Source: CAURNT01 sp963539215 (GTDB lineage: Bacteria; Fusobacteriota; Fusobacteriia; Fusobacteriales; Leptotrichiaceae). Taken from it: a stretch of 64,000 bases of DNA. The notes under the pieces are model-generated. The model saw only the letters and a list, made by a program, of their open reading frames with translations. It did not search any database and had not been told where the DNA came from. A program made the position numbers and the translations under genes. Below are positions 39,955-48,647 of the stretch, piece by piece. The DNA is taken from contig CAUTJT010000008.1 in NCBI GenBank assembly GCA_963539215.1, positions 1-64,000 on the forward strand. The letters run 5' to 3'. Each line of letters opens with the position of its first letter. Within the stretch, counting starts at the first letter, position 1.

Positions 39955-42951
39955 TTAGAACTCTATATTTTTTTCTTTTATTTTTTCAATATAGTCTTTA
40001 AAATCACGCATAATAGCACAAACTGAATAATCAACTTCTAATGCTTCAAAATGTTTTTTCCCACAATTAATTTTTAAATTTTCTAAATCTCTTCTTCCCG
40101 CCTCAGAAGTTGTCCCCTTTGTTTCTACAACAAAATATAATTTTTCTTTATTTTGATTCGGTTCTTCTACTAATATCGCCCAATCCGGGTTATAATTTCC
40201 TAATGGAGTCGGTATTTTAAACCAATCTGGAAGTTTTGTATAAACTTTGATATTTCCATTTTTTTCTAATCCTTCTGCAAATTTTCTTTCTATCTCCGAA
40301 TCAATAACAATACTACTATATGGAGTTTTTTCTGTTTCTACCATATTTCCTTGTCTACTCATCTCATCCTTAAGATAACCAAAAATTTCATTCTGTTCAA
40401 ACAATTCCTGAGAATAGTATTCCACATTGCCTATTTTTTCATATTTAATACCATCTACTATAAATAATTTCATTGTTCTTTTAATTATATCACTAGCTTG
40501 TTCTAAATATAATTGAGGATTTTTTTTAAAACTATTCAAAGTTTTAGATTTAGTTAAAATTTTTACTATACTCTTTCTTGTAAGATTTGTTTCATTTTGT
40601 AAATAAGTAATTATATCAGGTAATTTATAATTCCTATAGACTTCTATATTTTCTTCTATTTCATAAGATTTTTGTTCTTCTATTCCGCCCTTTGTAATAG
40701 CTAGCCTTTTTTTATCATATAAAAATTTTTCAAATGGAATATATACTCCTTCATCTAAATTTATTATACATTTATCTATTAATTTTTCTACTTCAAAATT
40801 TACTTGATACATTGTTTTATATTTTACTTTATCCCACAATGCTTTAAATTCATCACTTAAAAACACTTTCTTATTTAAAGTTATTTTCTTTCTTTCATTA
40901 GCATTTTTAACAACTAATTTCCCAATAGTTAATTTTAATTTCTTAATAATAATTTCTTTTATACCTTTAAATTCTTCTGCTAATTCTAAGTTTCCTTCAG
41001 CTAAATCTTTTTTTAGTTTGTCCTTAGCATTTCCATCTTCATCAATATAGTCCCTATTTATTAAATCTTGAAATATCTTTTTTGATTTTTCATATCCAAG
41101 AAAAATTTCTTTTCCATTTTCATAATCAATAACAATATTTACAAAAATAGAATCTTCTATAACTCCAAACTTGATATTTTTTTCTTTTTCCATTTCCTTT
41201 TGCAAAGATTCTACAAAATGCTCATAAGATTCATTCGCCATTACAGTAAGAGTATTTACATCAAACCCTCTAACTCTTTCTCCATCTTGGTTCACAGCAA
41301 TTCTAAGGCCCCTACCTATTTCTTGTATTTTCTTCATTTCAGAAGTAGTTTCATTCAAAGTACAAATTTGAAATACATTAGGATTATCCCAACCTTCTTT
41401 TAAAGCTGAATGTGAAAAAATAAATGCCAAAGGTTCATTAAAACTTAAAAGTTTTTCCTTATCTTTCATTATCTTAGTAAAAGTATCATCATCAGCATTT
41501 GTATTACCTTTTGTATCTTTAAACTCACTATACTCTATACCACTTTTAGTTTTCTTTTTATCTATCGAAAAATATCCATCATGTACCTTAGAAACATCTC
41601 CTACTCCTTGATATTTCCCTGATTGTATAAGACTATTGTATTCTTCTTCAAAAATTAAAGCATATTTACCTTTTTTAGCTTCTCCAGTCTCTGAATCATA
41701 TATTCTATAATTTGCAACCTTATCTATAAAAAAAAGTGACAATACTTTTATCCCTTTACTTTTTAAAGCTAATTGTTTTTCAAAATGTTCTTGAATCGTT
41801 TTTCTAATTTGTAATCTTTTTATTAAAATCGGATCTTGTCCTCCATTAACTTGTCCCAAAGTTAATTTCACTTTTCCAAAATCTACAAAAGATTTAGAAG
41901 GTTCAACTTCATTATATGTAATTTCATTTACTATATATCCGTCATAAATATCTCTTTTTGCCTTTTCACTTAAAACATCACCATGTTTTATACTAATTTC
42001 TTTCCTACTAACACCTGACCTATTTTTTATATCAAGCTCTATCTTAGCTGTAATTCCATTCTTACTAGCTTTTATACTGATAACTTTTATATATTCCGTA
42101 TTTAAATTTTGTGTAACTCCTACTGTTGCTACTTCTATTTGTTTTACTAACTTCTTTTCATAAGCAGATATTGAATCTAGTTTATATACTGGATTATATA
42201 TTTCTTTATGTGTCGCTGAATATCTTAATGTACATAGAGGATTTAATTCTTTTATTGCATTCTTAGCTTTATCACTTTCCATATTTTGAGGTTCATCAAC
42301 TATTACTATTGGATTACACTGACTAATATAATCTATCGGTTTATATCCATTAGCTTGATCTCTTTCTCGGTTAATAATGTTTATATCTTTATTAAAAGAA
42401 TCAATATTAATAATTAAAATTTGTATACTATCATTTACAGCAAAATTTCTTATCATATTTATTTTTTTTGAATCATAAATAAAATAATCATAAGGAGTAT
42501 TTTCATATAGACTTTTAAAATGTTCTTCTGTAATTTGAAGTGTTTTATATACTCCCTCTTTTATTGCTAGCGAAGGAACAACTATAACAAATTTTTTTAA
42601 TCCATATTTTTTATTCAACTCCATTATAGTTCTTAAATATACATAAGTTTTTCCTGTCCCAGTTTCCATTTCAACAGAAAAATTATATTCATTTTTACTC
42701 GATACTTTCGTTTTAGACAAACCATTTCTAGTTTGGATTTTATTTAAATTTTCTAAAATTTCTTCTGGAGATAATAAAAGTTTATTACCAGTTCCTAAAT
42801 CATTTTCATTCGCTATTATACTTAATTGAGGATTATTTGCTTTTTCTACTGTAAATACAGTCTTTGATATTTCTTGTCCTGAAAATATATCAGTTATAGA
42901 TTTTATAGCTTCCAACTGATATTCTAAATTCTCTTCAAATTTAATTTTCAT
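39955..42951 (-). CDS. res: type III restriction enzyme, Res subunit
   Basis: A 998-residue helicase-nuclease that cuts DNA with Mod when two unmethylated sites are found. It has METGTGKTYVY (Walker A, about 95-105), VDEPQNMES (DEAD-like motif II), SATHKEIYN (motif III) and QEIGRGLRIAVNQDGERVRG (motif VI, about 525-545). A C-terminal PD-(D/E)xK nuclease has PDWAILV ... KLYFVVETKGT (about 925-955). The reading frame is whole and starts ten bases after the mod stop codon, so it should be made on the same transcript even when mod is out of frame. Confidence 0.95.
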   Translation of the reverse strand: MKIKFEENLEYQLEAIKSITDIFSGQEISKTVFTVEKANNPQLSIIANENDLGTGNKLLLSPEEILENLNKIQTRNGLSKTKVSSKNEYNFSVEMETGTGKTYVYLRTIMELNKKYGLKKFVIVVPSLAIKEGVYKTLQITEEHFKSLYENTPYDYFIYDSKKINMIRNFAVNDSIQILIINIDSFNKDINIINRERDQANGYKPIDYISQCNPIVIVDEPQNMESDKAKNAIKELNPLCTLRYSATHKEIYNPVYKLDSISAYEKKLVKQIEVATVGVTQNLNTEYIKVISIKASKNGITAKIELDIKNRSGVSRKEISIKHGDVLSEKAKRDIYDGYIVNEITYNEVEPSKSFVDFGKVKLTLGQVNGGQDPILIKRLQIRKTIQEHFEKQLALKSKGIKVLSLFFIDKVANYRIYDSETGEAKKGKYALIFEEEYNSLIQSGKYQGVGDVSKVHDGYFSIDKKKTKSGIEYSEFKDTKGNTNADDDTFTKIMKDKEKLLSFNEPLAFIFSHSALKEGWDNPNVFQICTLNETTSEMKKIQEIGRGLRIAVNQDGERVRGFDVNTLTVMANESYEHFVESLQKEMEKEKNIKFGVIEDSIFVNIVIDYENGKEIFLGYEKSKKIFQDLINRDYIDEDGNAKDKLKKDLAEGNLELAEEFKGIKEIIIKKLKLTIGKLVVKNANERKKITLNKKVFLSDEFKALWDKVKYKTMYQVNFEVEKLIDKCIINLDEGVYIPFEKFLYDKKRLAITKGGIEEQKSYEIEENIEVYRNYKLPDIITYLQNETNLTRKSIVKILTKSKTLNSFKKNPQLYLEQASDIIKRTMKLFIVDGIKYEKIGNVEYYSQELFEQNEIFGYLKDEMSRQGNMVETEKTPYSSIVIDSEIERKFAEGLEKNGNIKVYTKLPDWFKIPTPLGNYNPDWAILVEEPNQNKEKLYFVVETKGTTSEAGRRDLENLKINCGKKHFEALEVDYSVCAIMRDFKDYIEKIKEKNIEF

Positions 42952-42960
42952 TATCCCCTC

Positions 42961-44833
42961 CTATATACTTCTAATTTCATTTATTCCAACTTGTTCTAAT
43001 TTCTTTATTGCATTTGTTTTATCTACATCATTTTTAAATGAATTATCTCTTAATATTACTGTTGTCTTAAAATCTTTATATATTTCTAATAATTTTTTAT
43101 ATTCTTCACATATTGAATTTATTACTTCATCATTAATTTTTTCATTCAAACTTACCAATAGCCTTCCTCCACCTATTGAATAGAAGTCTTTATTTTCTTC
43201 TATTTGAATATTTAAGTCTAATCCATATTTTAATAAAATTTCATATAGAACATCAAATGAATTTCTATCTGATTTTATATTTTCTATTAAATCTAACAAT
43301 GTTTGTTCTAAATCTTCTGTATTTGTATCCCATTCTTTTATATTTGTTGAATCCAACTTAAATACTTTAAAACCTATATCTAATTTTTCTCTATTTTCTA
43401 ATGGAATACTTTCATCTAATTTTATATTTTCTCCTGCTCTTCTTATTCTTTCTTTTCCTATTTCACATATATTTTTATACCCTGCTTTATATGCTTCTGA
43501 ACTTTCATCACATAATTCTGGTAATTGTACCATTATATATTTTCTATTTCCTCCATCTTCAGCATTTAGTTGCATTACTGAATGGGCTGTTGTTGATGAA
43601 CCTGAGAAAAAGTCTAAAACAATACCATTTTTCAATACATTTGAAATTCTTAATAAGTGTGTTATTAATTTGGTATTTTTAGGAAAATTAAAAATCTGAG
43701 TATTAAATATATCTGTAATTTCTCTATTTCCTGTTTGATTACTTCCTACATCTTGATATAATAATAAATTTTGTGGAACTACTCCATCTGGCATTTCCTT
43801 TAGAAATCTTTTTATTCTTGGTACACCATTTCCATCTCTCCCAAACCATAGTCTGTTATCATTTCTTAATTCTTCTATTGTTTTTTCTGAAAAACGCCAA
43901 CATCTCCCATTTGGTGGTAAGTGCTCTTTTCCATTAGGAGCAATTATTGTAAAGACTCCACTCTCTAAAAAAGTTGTTGCTAAAATACTTCCAGAAGTCC
44001 AATCACCTCTAACATCTCCATCAGGATTTGAATATCCTTCATTATGCCTTTCTTCCCTTGGTAATAATCCCCTATCATAATTGTTCTTATTTTTAGCGTA
44101 TAACAATATATGTTCTGTACTTATAGAAATATATTTATTATCATTTTTAGGAGCAAAATTTTTTTGCCATATAAAATTTGCAACAAAATTTTCTTCACCA
44201 AATATCTCATCGCATAATTTCTTTAAGTTGGCTTGTTCATTATCATCTATTGATATAAAAATTACTCCATCATCTGTTAGTAAATTTCTTGCTAACTTTA
44301 ATCTTGGATACATCATATTTAACCAATTTGAATGATATCTTCCATCTGAATCTGTATTTGTTGTTAATTTAATTCCTTCTTCACTTACTTGTCCTGTTAC
44401 TTTTTTATAGTTTTCTATATTATCTCTAAAATTATCTTTATATACAAAATCTTTTCCTGTATTATACGGTGGATCTATATATATCATTTTTATCTTTCCA
44501 TGGTATGATTTTTGTAATAGTTTTAATACTTCTAAATTATCTCCTTCTATATAGATATTTTCTGTACTATCCCAATTCTTTGATTCTTCTTTAAATGGTC
44601 TTAACGTACCTGTACTTACTTCTTGTGCTATTTGTCTTGCTCTTGATTTTCCTTTCCAAGTTAAAGAATATCTTTCCTTAGAATCCTCTAAATCTTGTAC
44701 CCCCCCCCACGATAATTTGTCTTAATAAATTAAAGTCTATTCTTCCTTCTGTCAATATTTCTGGAAAAATTTCTTTTAACTTTTTAACATTTTCTTGAAC
44801 TAAATCCATACTTGTTCCATTTAATTTTTGCAT
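42961..44833 (-). CDS. mod: type III DNA methyltransferase Mod, phase-variable, OFF frame here
   Basis: An adenine-N6 methyltransferase of the beta class. The ATG at 44833 has AAGGAG upstream. The first 41 codons (MQKLNGTSMDLVQENVKKLK...DFNLLRQII) are normal Mod N-terminus. Then nine G (44700-44708) shift the frame and TAA follows about ten codons later. Downstream the original frame resumes: VQDLEDSKERYSLTWKGKSRARQIAQEV, DPPYNTGKDF (motif IV), and VLDFFSGSSTTAHSVMQ (motif I). With eight G the gene is exactly 624 codons including stop. A start at 44487 would lack the N-terminus and the motif IV context. An assembly error in the G run is the alternative. Confidence 0.9.
44700..44708 (-). repeat. 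poly-G tract in mod
   Basis: Nine consecutive C on the plus strand (G on the coding strand) in a genome that is otherwise very AT-rich. The frame is correct only with 8 or 11 G (n = 2 modulo 3). Confidence 0.95.
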
Positions 44834-44993
44834 TTATACTCCTTAAATTATTTGATTTATATTCCATTTGTTAAAATTACTACATTTATTTCATCTTTAT
44901 TAGTTAACACTTAATAATTAAAAATCATAGAAAGTCATAAAATTACTTACAATTTTACAACAAACTATGATTTAGAATTTTAAATTTAATATA

Positions 44994-45389
44994 TTATAAT
45001 TCTTTTACTTCTAATTTATAATCTTTAGGCAATTCTACGACTACATCTTCACCCATTCCAACTGGGAATTTTAAAGTATATTCTATTTCTTTTCTATTTA
45101 TTTTAAGTTTACCAGCTAAAGTATTAAATTCAATATACGCTATACTTCTATCCATATATTTATTAACAATATAAGCTGTAGCTAGAGTAGCATTACTTGA
45201 TAGTTCTTTCTCCCCTTCTTTTGTAAATACTTTTAAATCATAAACTCCAAAAGATTTTCTAACAACAAAAGTAGTTTCTGGATATCCATTTTCTTTTGCA
45301 ATTTTAGCCATAACTTCATCTTCTGGTAAACTTACACAAGGTATAACAGATATAAGTCCATCTTTAACATTCAATACATATTGTGTCAT
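44994..45389 (-). CDS. half-length PhzF-family protein
   Basis: A 131-residue protein that covers only the N-terminal half-domain of the PhzF isomerase fold (whole members are ~260-300 residues). GYPETTFVVRKSFGVYDLKVFTKEGE holds the Glu that is catalytic in PhzF. The usual CGHATLA is changed to SSNATLATAYIVNKY. It may be a homodimer that makes one full domain pair, or a decayed gene. Function is unknown; the adjacent RM system and PTS operon give no clue. Confidence 0.7.
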   Translation of the reverse strand: MTQYVLNVKDGLISVIPCVSLPEDEVMAKIAKENGYPETTFVVRKSFGVYDLKVFTKEGEKELSSNATLATAYIVNKYMDRSIAYIEFNTLAGKLKINRKEIEYTLKFPVGMGEDVVVELPKDYKLEVKEL

Positions 45390-45482
45390 TTTTATTCAAC
45401 TCCCTTAATTCTTAATTAAATATTTCTATAATAATTATACCAAATTATATAATTAAAATCTATAAAAATTTAAAAATAAAAA

Positions 45483-45508
45483 GTAGATGCTATTTAAATA
45501 ACACCTAC
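45483..45508 (-). terminator. terminator of the PTS-aminotransferase operon
   Basis: A GTAGGTGTTATTTAAATAGCATCTAC-type stem on the minus strand, with wobble pairs, followed by TTTTTATTTTT, eight bases beyond the stop codon. Confidence 0.65.
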
Positions 45509-45516
45509 CAATATAA

Positions 45517-46704
45517 TTAAAGTGAATCGTAAACTTTTTTTATTCTATTTAAAGATTCTTCTATATATTTTTTAGGAATCCCCAAATTTAATCTTATAAA
45601 ATTTTTAGAATTTTCTACAAATTCATTACCATTTTCAACTATAACTCCAACCTTAGCCAGTTCCTCTGTCCACCAATTAGCATCTTTACCAGTTTTCTCT
45701 AAATTTATCCAAGCAAGATAAGATGACTCCATTGAAAACAATTGAAAATTCTTTAATTCATTTTCAATATAGTTTTTCAAATATATATAATTTTCATAAA
45801 TATATTCAACTAAATCATCTAACCACTGTTCACACTCTCTATAAACTGTAATAAGAGATATTAAACCTAATATATTTGGAGAAGTTATAGAATTTTTTTT
45901 CATACCTTTTTTCAATTTTTCCCTTATATCATCATTAGGAATTATACTATATGATGTTTTTAGTCCACCTAAATTAAATGCTTTATTAGGAGAAGTTAAA
46001 AATATTAAATTATTCAAATATTCATTTTCTAATTTAAGTGAACTATTATGATTATTAGAAAACACCATTTCTGAATGAACTTCATCAGATACCATTATAA
46101 CCCCGTATTTATAACAAATCTTAGCAAGTTTTTCTATTTCATTCATTTCCCAAACTCTACCACTAGGATTATGAGGATTGCATAATATATATATTTTAGG
46201 TTTATACTGTATAATCTTTTCTTCCATATCCTCAAAATCAATATAATATCTTCCATTTTCAATTTTCATAGGACTTGTTACTATATTATTCCCATTATTT
46301 AACGCTGCATTTTTAAAAGGTTCATATACAGGAGTATTAATTAATACATAATCTCCTTTTTCTAAAAATACTTGATTTAAAACATGTAACATTCCTACTG
46401 TACCGTAAGATATATTTATCCATTCTTTTTTTACATTAACACCATGTCTTTTTTTTTGCCAATAAATTATAGAATCATAAAAATCAATAGTTAAACTCGT
46501 ATATCCTAAACTTCCGTTTTGTATATACATAGTTAAAACTTCTATCAATTTATCTGGTAATTTAAAATCCATATCCGCTATCCATAAAGGTATAAAGTCA
46601 ATTGGAGTATCCTTACATATATTTGTTTTAATAAGATTATAGTCCCATTTACGTCTAATATCAAATGAACGTTCAACTTTCTCATCAAAATTATTAATCT
46701 TCAT
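45517..46704 (-). CDS. PatB/MalY-type PLP-dependent aminotransferase or C-S lyase
   Basis: A 395-residue fold-type I PLP enzyme. It has DFIPLWIADMDFKLP at the start, YGTVGMLHVLNQ (about 105-117), NPHNPSGRVW, SDEVHSEMV, and SPNKAFNLGGLKTSY with the PLP-binding Lys. The MDF start and these segments are typical of cystathionine beta-lyase PatB/MalY. Its start overlaps the last 11 bases of the EIIC gene, so it is translationally coupled to the sugar permease. This suggests it acts on the imported compound or its product. Confidence 0.9.
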   Translation of the reverse strand: MKINNFDEKVERSFDIRRKWDYNLIKTNICKDTPIDFIPLWIADMDFKLPDKLIEVLTMYIQNGSLGYTSLTIDFYDSIIYWQKKRHGVNVKKEWINISYGTVGMLHVLNQVFLEKGDYVLINTPVYEPFKNAALNNGNNIVTSPMKIENGRYYIDFEDMEEKIIQYKPKIYILCNPHNPSGRVWEMNEIEKLAKICYKYGVIMVSDEVHSEMVFSNNHNSSLKLENEYLNNLIFLTSPNKAFNLGGLKTSYSIIPNDDIREKLKKGMKKNSITSPNILGLISLITVYRECEQWLDDLVEYIYENYIYLKNYIENELKNFQLFSMESSYLAWINLEKTGKDANWWTEELAKVGVIVENGNEFVENSKNFIRLNLGIPKKYIEESLNRIKKVYDSL

Positions 46705-47881
46705 CTACTTCTAATTTTCCTTGTTTTATCATTTGATTTCTATAAATTACATTAACAACTGCTATTATTATAGAACCTACAGCTATTCCTAACATATAGG
46801 CAGGTAATCCTGAAACTAAAGGCCAAGCCCATATAGCACTTTCAGGGAACCATTGTACTGAACCTAATACTACAGCTGTCATAGCTCCTATAACTGAAGA
46901 AATTACATATAAAGGTATAACAAACACTGGATTTTCTAATGCAAATGGTATTGCACCTTCTGATATTCCCATAAAAGCCAAGAACATTGAAGTTTTACCT
47001 GCATTATAGAATTCTTTATTATATACTTTTCTACCAACTAATTTTTTATCTATTAAAGTAGATAACCCTAAACCAATAGATGGTACAACAACTGCAATAT
47101 TTCTAGCAGTTATAGGCAATATTTTTTCAGTAGTAAATCCTATAGCTACAAAACTAGCTGCTTTATTAACAGGCCCACCCAAATCAAATGCAGTAGCGGC
47201 AGATACTATCAACGCATAAGCATATTGACCTTGTTTCCCTGCAAGTTCAAGAGTATTTCTAATACCAACATTTATTAAACCACCAATAGGAGTAATTACA
47301 AATATCATTGCAACCATACATAATATAGCTGCAAGTAAAGGAATTAAAAATGTAGTTTTAAACGCTAACCATTTTTCACCCATTTTAATATTTTTATTCA
47401 TCCATTTAACAGAATATCCAATAAATATAGATATTATTATCGCACCAAGGAATCCACTAGGAACAGGAGTTACTTTATCATAAGCACCATCAACAAGAGA
47501 TATTATTTGTATAGGTTTATTAGCAACATAACCACCAATAAATCCTGCAGCAAGGGCAGTTTTACCACCTATAGAATTTGCAACAAAAGCAGCAAACATA
47601 GGTATCGCAAATCCAAATAACGTAAATCCAAAACTTTCCATAAGTGAGGCAAGCTTTAATAAAGTTAAATCAAAACCTATAAAATTGCCTGATTGAATAG
47701 CAGCAAGTATAGATACTGATGGATCTAACTTATATATTACATAAGGTATAACTTGAGAAAATGCTCCAATTAAACCTCCCATTATTAGTATAGGAATCAT
47801 ATAAGATATACCCGTCATAATATGCTTATAAAAAGCTTGTAATCCTGAAACTTCTTTTCCTCTTCTTTTAACAACTGCCAT
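46694..47881 (-). CDS. PTS fructose-family EIIC component
   Basis: A 395-residue membrane permease of the PTS fructose/mannitol family. Many hydrophobic segments surround the GFTLFGFAIPMFAAFVANSIGGKTALAAGFIGGYVANKP loop. The substrate site region has FLGAIIISIFIGYSVKWMNK and GISEGAIPFALENP (the conserved GISEGAIPF). The protein is a stand-alone EIIC; EIIB and EIIA are separate genes upstream. Substrate is not deducible from sequence; fructose-like or mannosyl compounds are typical. Confidence 0.92.
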   Translation of the reverse strand: MAVVKRRGKEVSGLQAFYKHIMTGISYMIPILIMGGLIGAFSQVIPYVIYKLDPSVSILAAIQSGNFIGFDLTLLKLASLMESFGFTLFGFAIPMFAAFVANSIGGKTALAAGFIGGYVANKPIQIISLVDGAYDKVTPVPSGFLGAIIISIFIGYSVKWMNKNIKMGEKWLAFKTTFLIPLLAAILCMVAMIFVITPIGGLINVGIRNTLELAGKQGQYAYALIVSAATAFDLGGPVNKAASFVAIGFTTEKILPITARNIAVVVPSIGLGLSTLIDKKLVGRKVYNKEFYNAGKTSMFLAFMGISEGAIPFALENPVFVIPLYVISSVIGAMTAVVLGSVQWFPESAIWAWPLVSGLPAYMLGIAVGSIIIAVVNVIYRNQMIKQGKLEVDED

Positions 47882-47893
47882 TTTTATTCCTCC

Positions 47894-48205
47894 TTAATTT
47901 TCTTCTAATATTTCTTCTAATATTTCTTTCGCTTCTCTTATAGCTTCTTTTAAAGTTACCTCATATACATCAAAATCCTCAAAACGCTCTATACCTTGTG
48001 GTGTTATCGCAACAGCATGAATTATAGCATCAGCTTCCTCTATATCCTTTCTAGATAATTCATTTTGAATTCCATCTGCTCCTTGAGTTTCAATTTTAAT
48101 ATCAACTCCTAATTCTTTTGCTGCATTTTCTAATGATTCAGCAGCCATAAATGTATGTGCAAGACCCATAGGGCAAGCACAAATTGCTACAACCTTTTTA
48201 CTCAT
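47894..48205 (-). CDS. PTS fructose-family EIIB component
   Basis: A 103-residue phosphotransfer protein. The active-site Cys is in ICACPMGLAHTFMAAE (residue 11), the conserved CPxGxAHT motif of fructose EIIB. The C-terminal helix is acidic. Gene order EIIA-EIIB-EIIC. Confidence 0.93.
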   Translation of the reverse strand: MSKKVVAICACPMGLAHTFMAAESLENAAKELGVDIKIETQGADGIQNELSRKDIEEADAIIHAVAITPQGIERFEDFDVYEVTLKEAIREAKEILEEILEEN

Positions 48206-48218
48206 TTTCTTCCTCCCA

Positions 48219-48647
48219 TTAACTATTTAATATTTTATAAATTTCATCCACATCATTTGATTCATTTAACTTATCTCTAAATTCTTTATTCATTATTTTA
48301 ACAGAGATATCCTTTAATATTTCTATATGTTTATCAGGATTATTTTTAGGAACTATAATAAGTAAAACCTTATTAATCTTTTCTTCATCTTCTTCCCATA
48401 AAATATATTCATTTAATTTACAATAAACTATATAACTATCATAAACATTGTTAGACTTAGAGTGTGGTATAGATACCCCAAATCCAAGTACTGTATTATC
48501 TATTTTTTCTCTTTCTAAAACTTCTTTAAATAATTTCTCAGTTTTATCATCGTCTAATTCCAATTTTTTTATCATTTTAAGTATAAGATCTGTTTTAGAT
48601 ATATTTGTATTTTCTATTAAAATATTTTTTCTTTCTACTATTTTCAT
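48219..48647 (-). CDS. PTS fructose/mannitol-family EIIA component
   Basis: A 142-residue EIIA. The phospho-His is in VLGFGVSIPHSKSNNV (about residue 62), and the segment LKDISVKIMNKEFRDKL is typical of the C-terminus. Its first four bases overlap the end of the regulator gene. Confidence 0.92.
   Translation of the reverse strand: MKIVERKNILIENTNISKTDLILKMIKKLELDDDKTEKLFKEVLEREKIDNTVLGFGVSIPHSKSNNVYDSYIVYCKLNEYILWEEDEEKINKVLLIIVPKNNPDKHIEILKDISVKIMNKEFRDKLNESNDVDEIYKILNS

Noticed and set aside
42961..44487. Mod as an intact 508-residue protein starting at 44487.
   Set aside because: No ribosome site, and the frame upstream continues with the normal Mod N-terminus to an ATG with AAGGAG at 44833, interrupted only by the nine-G run.
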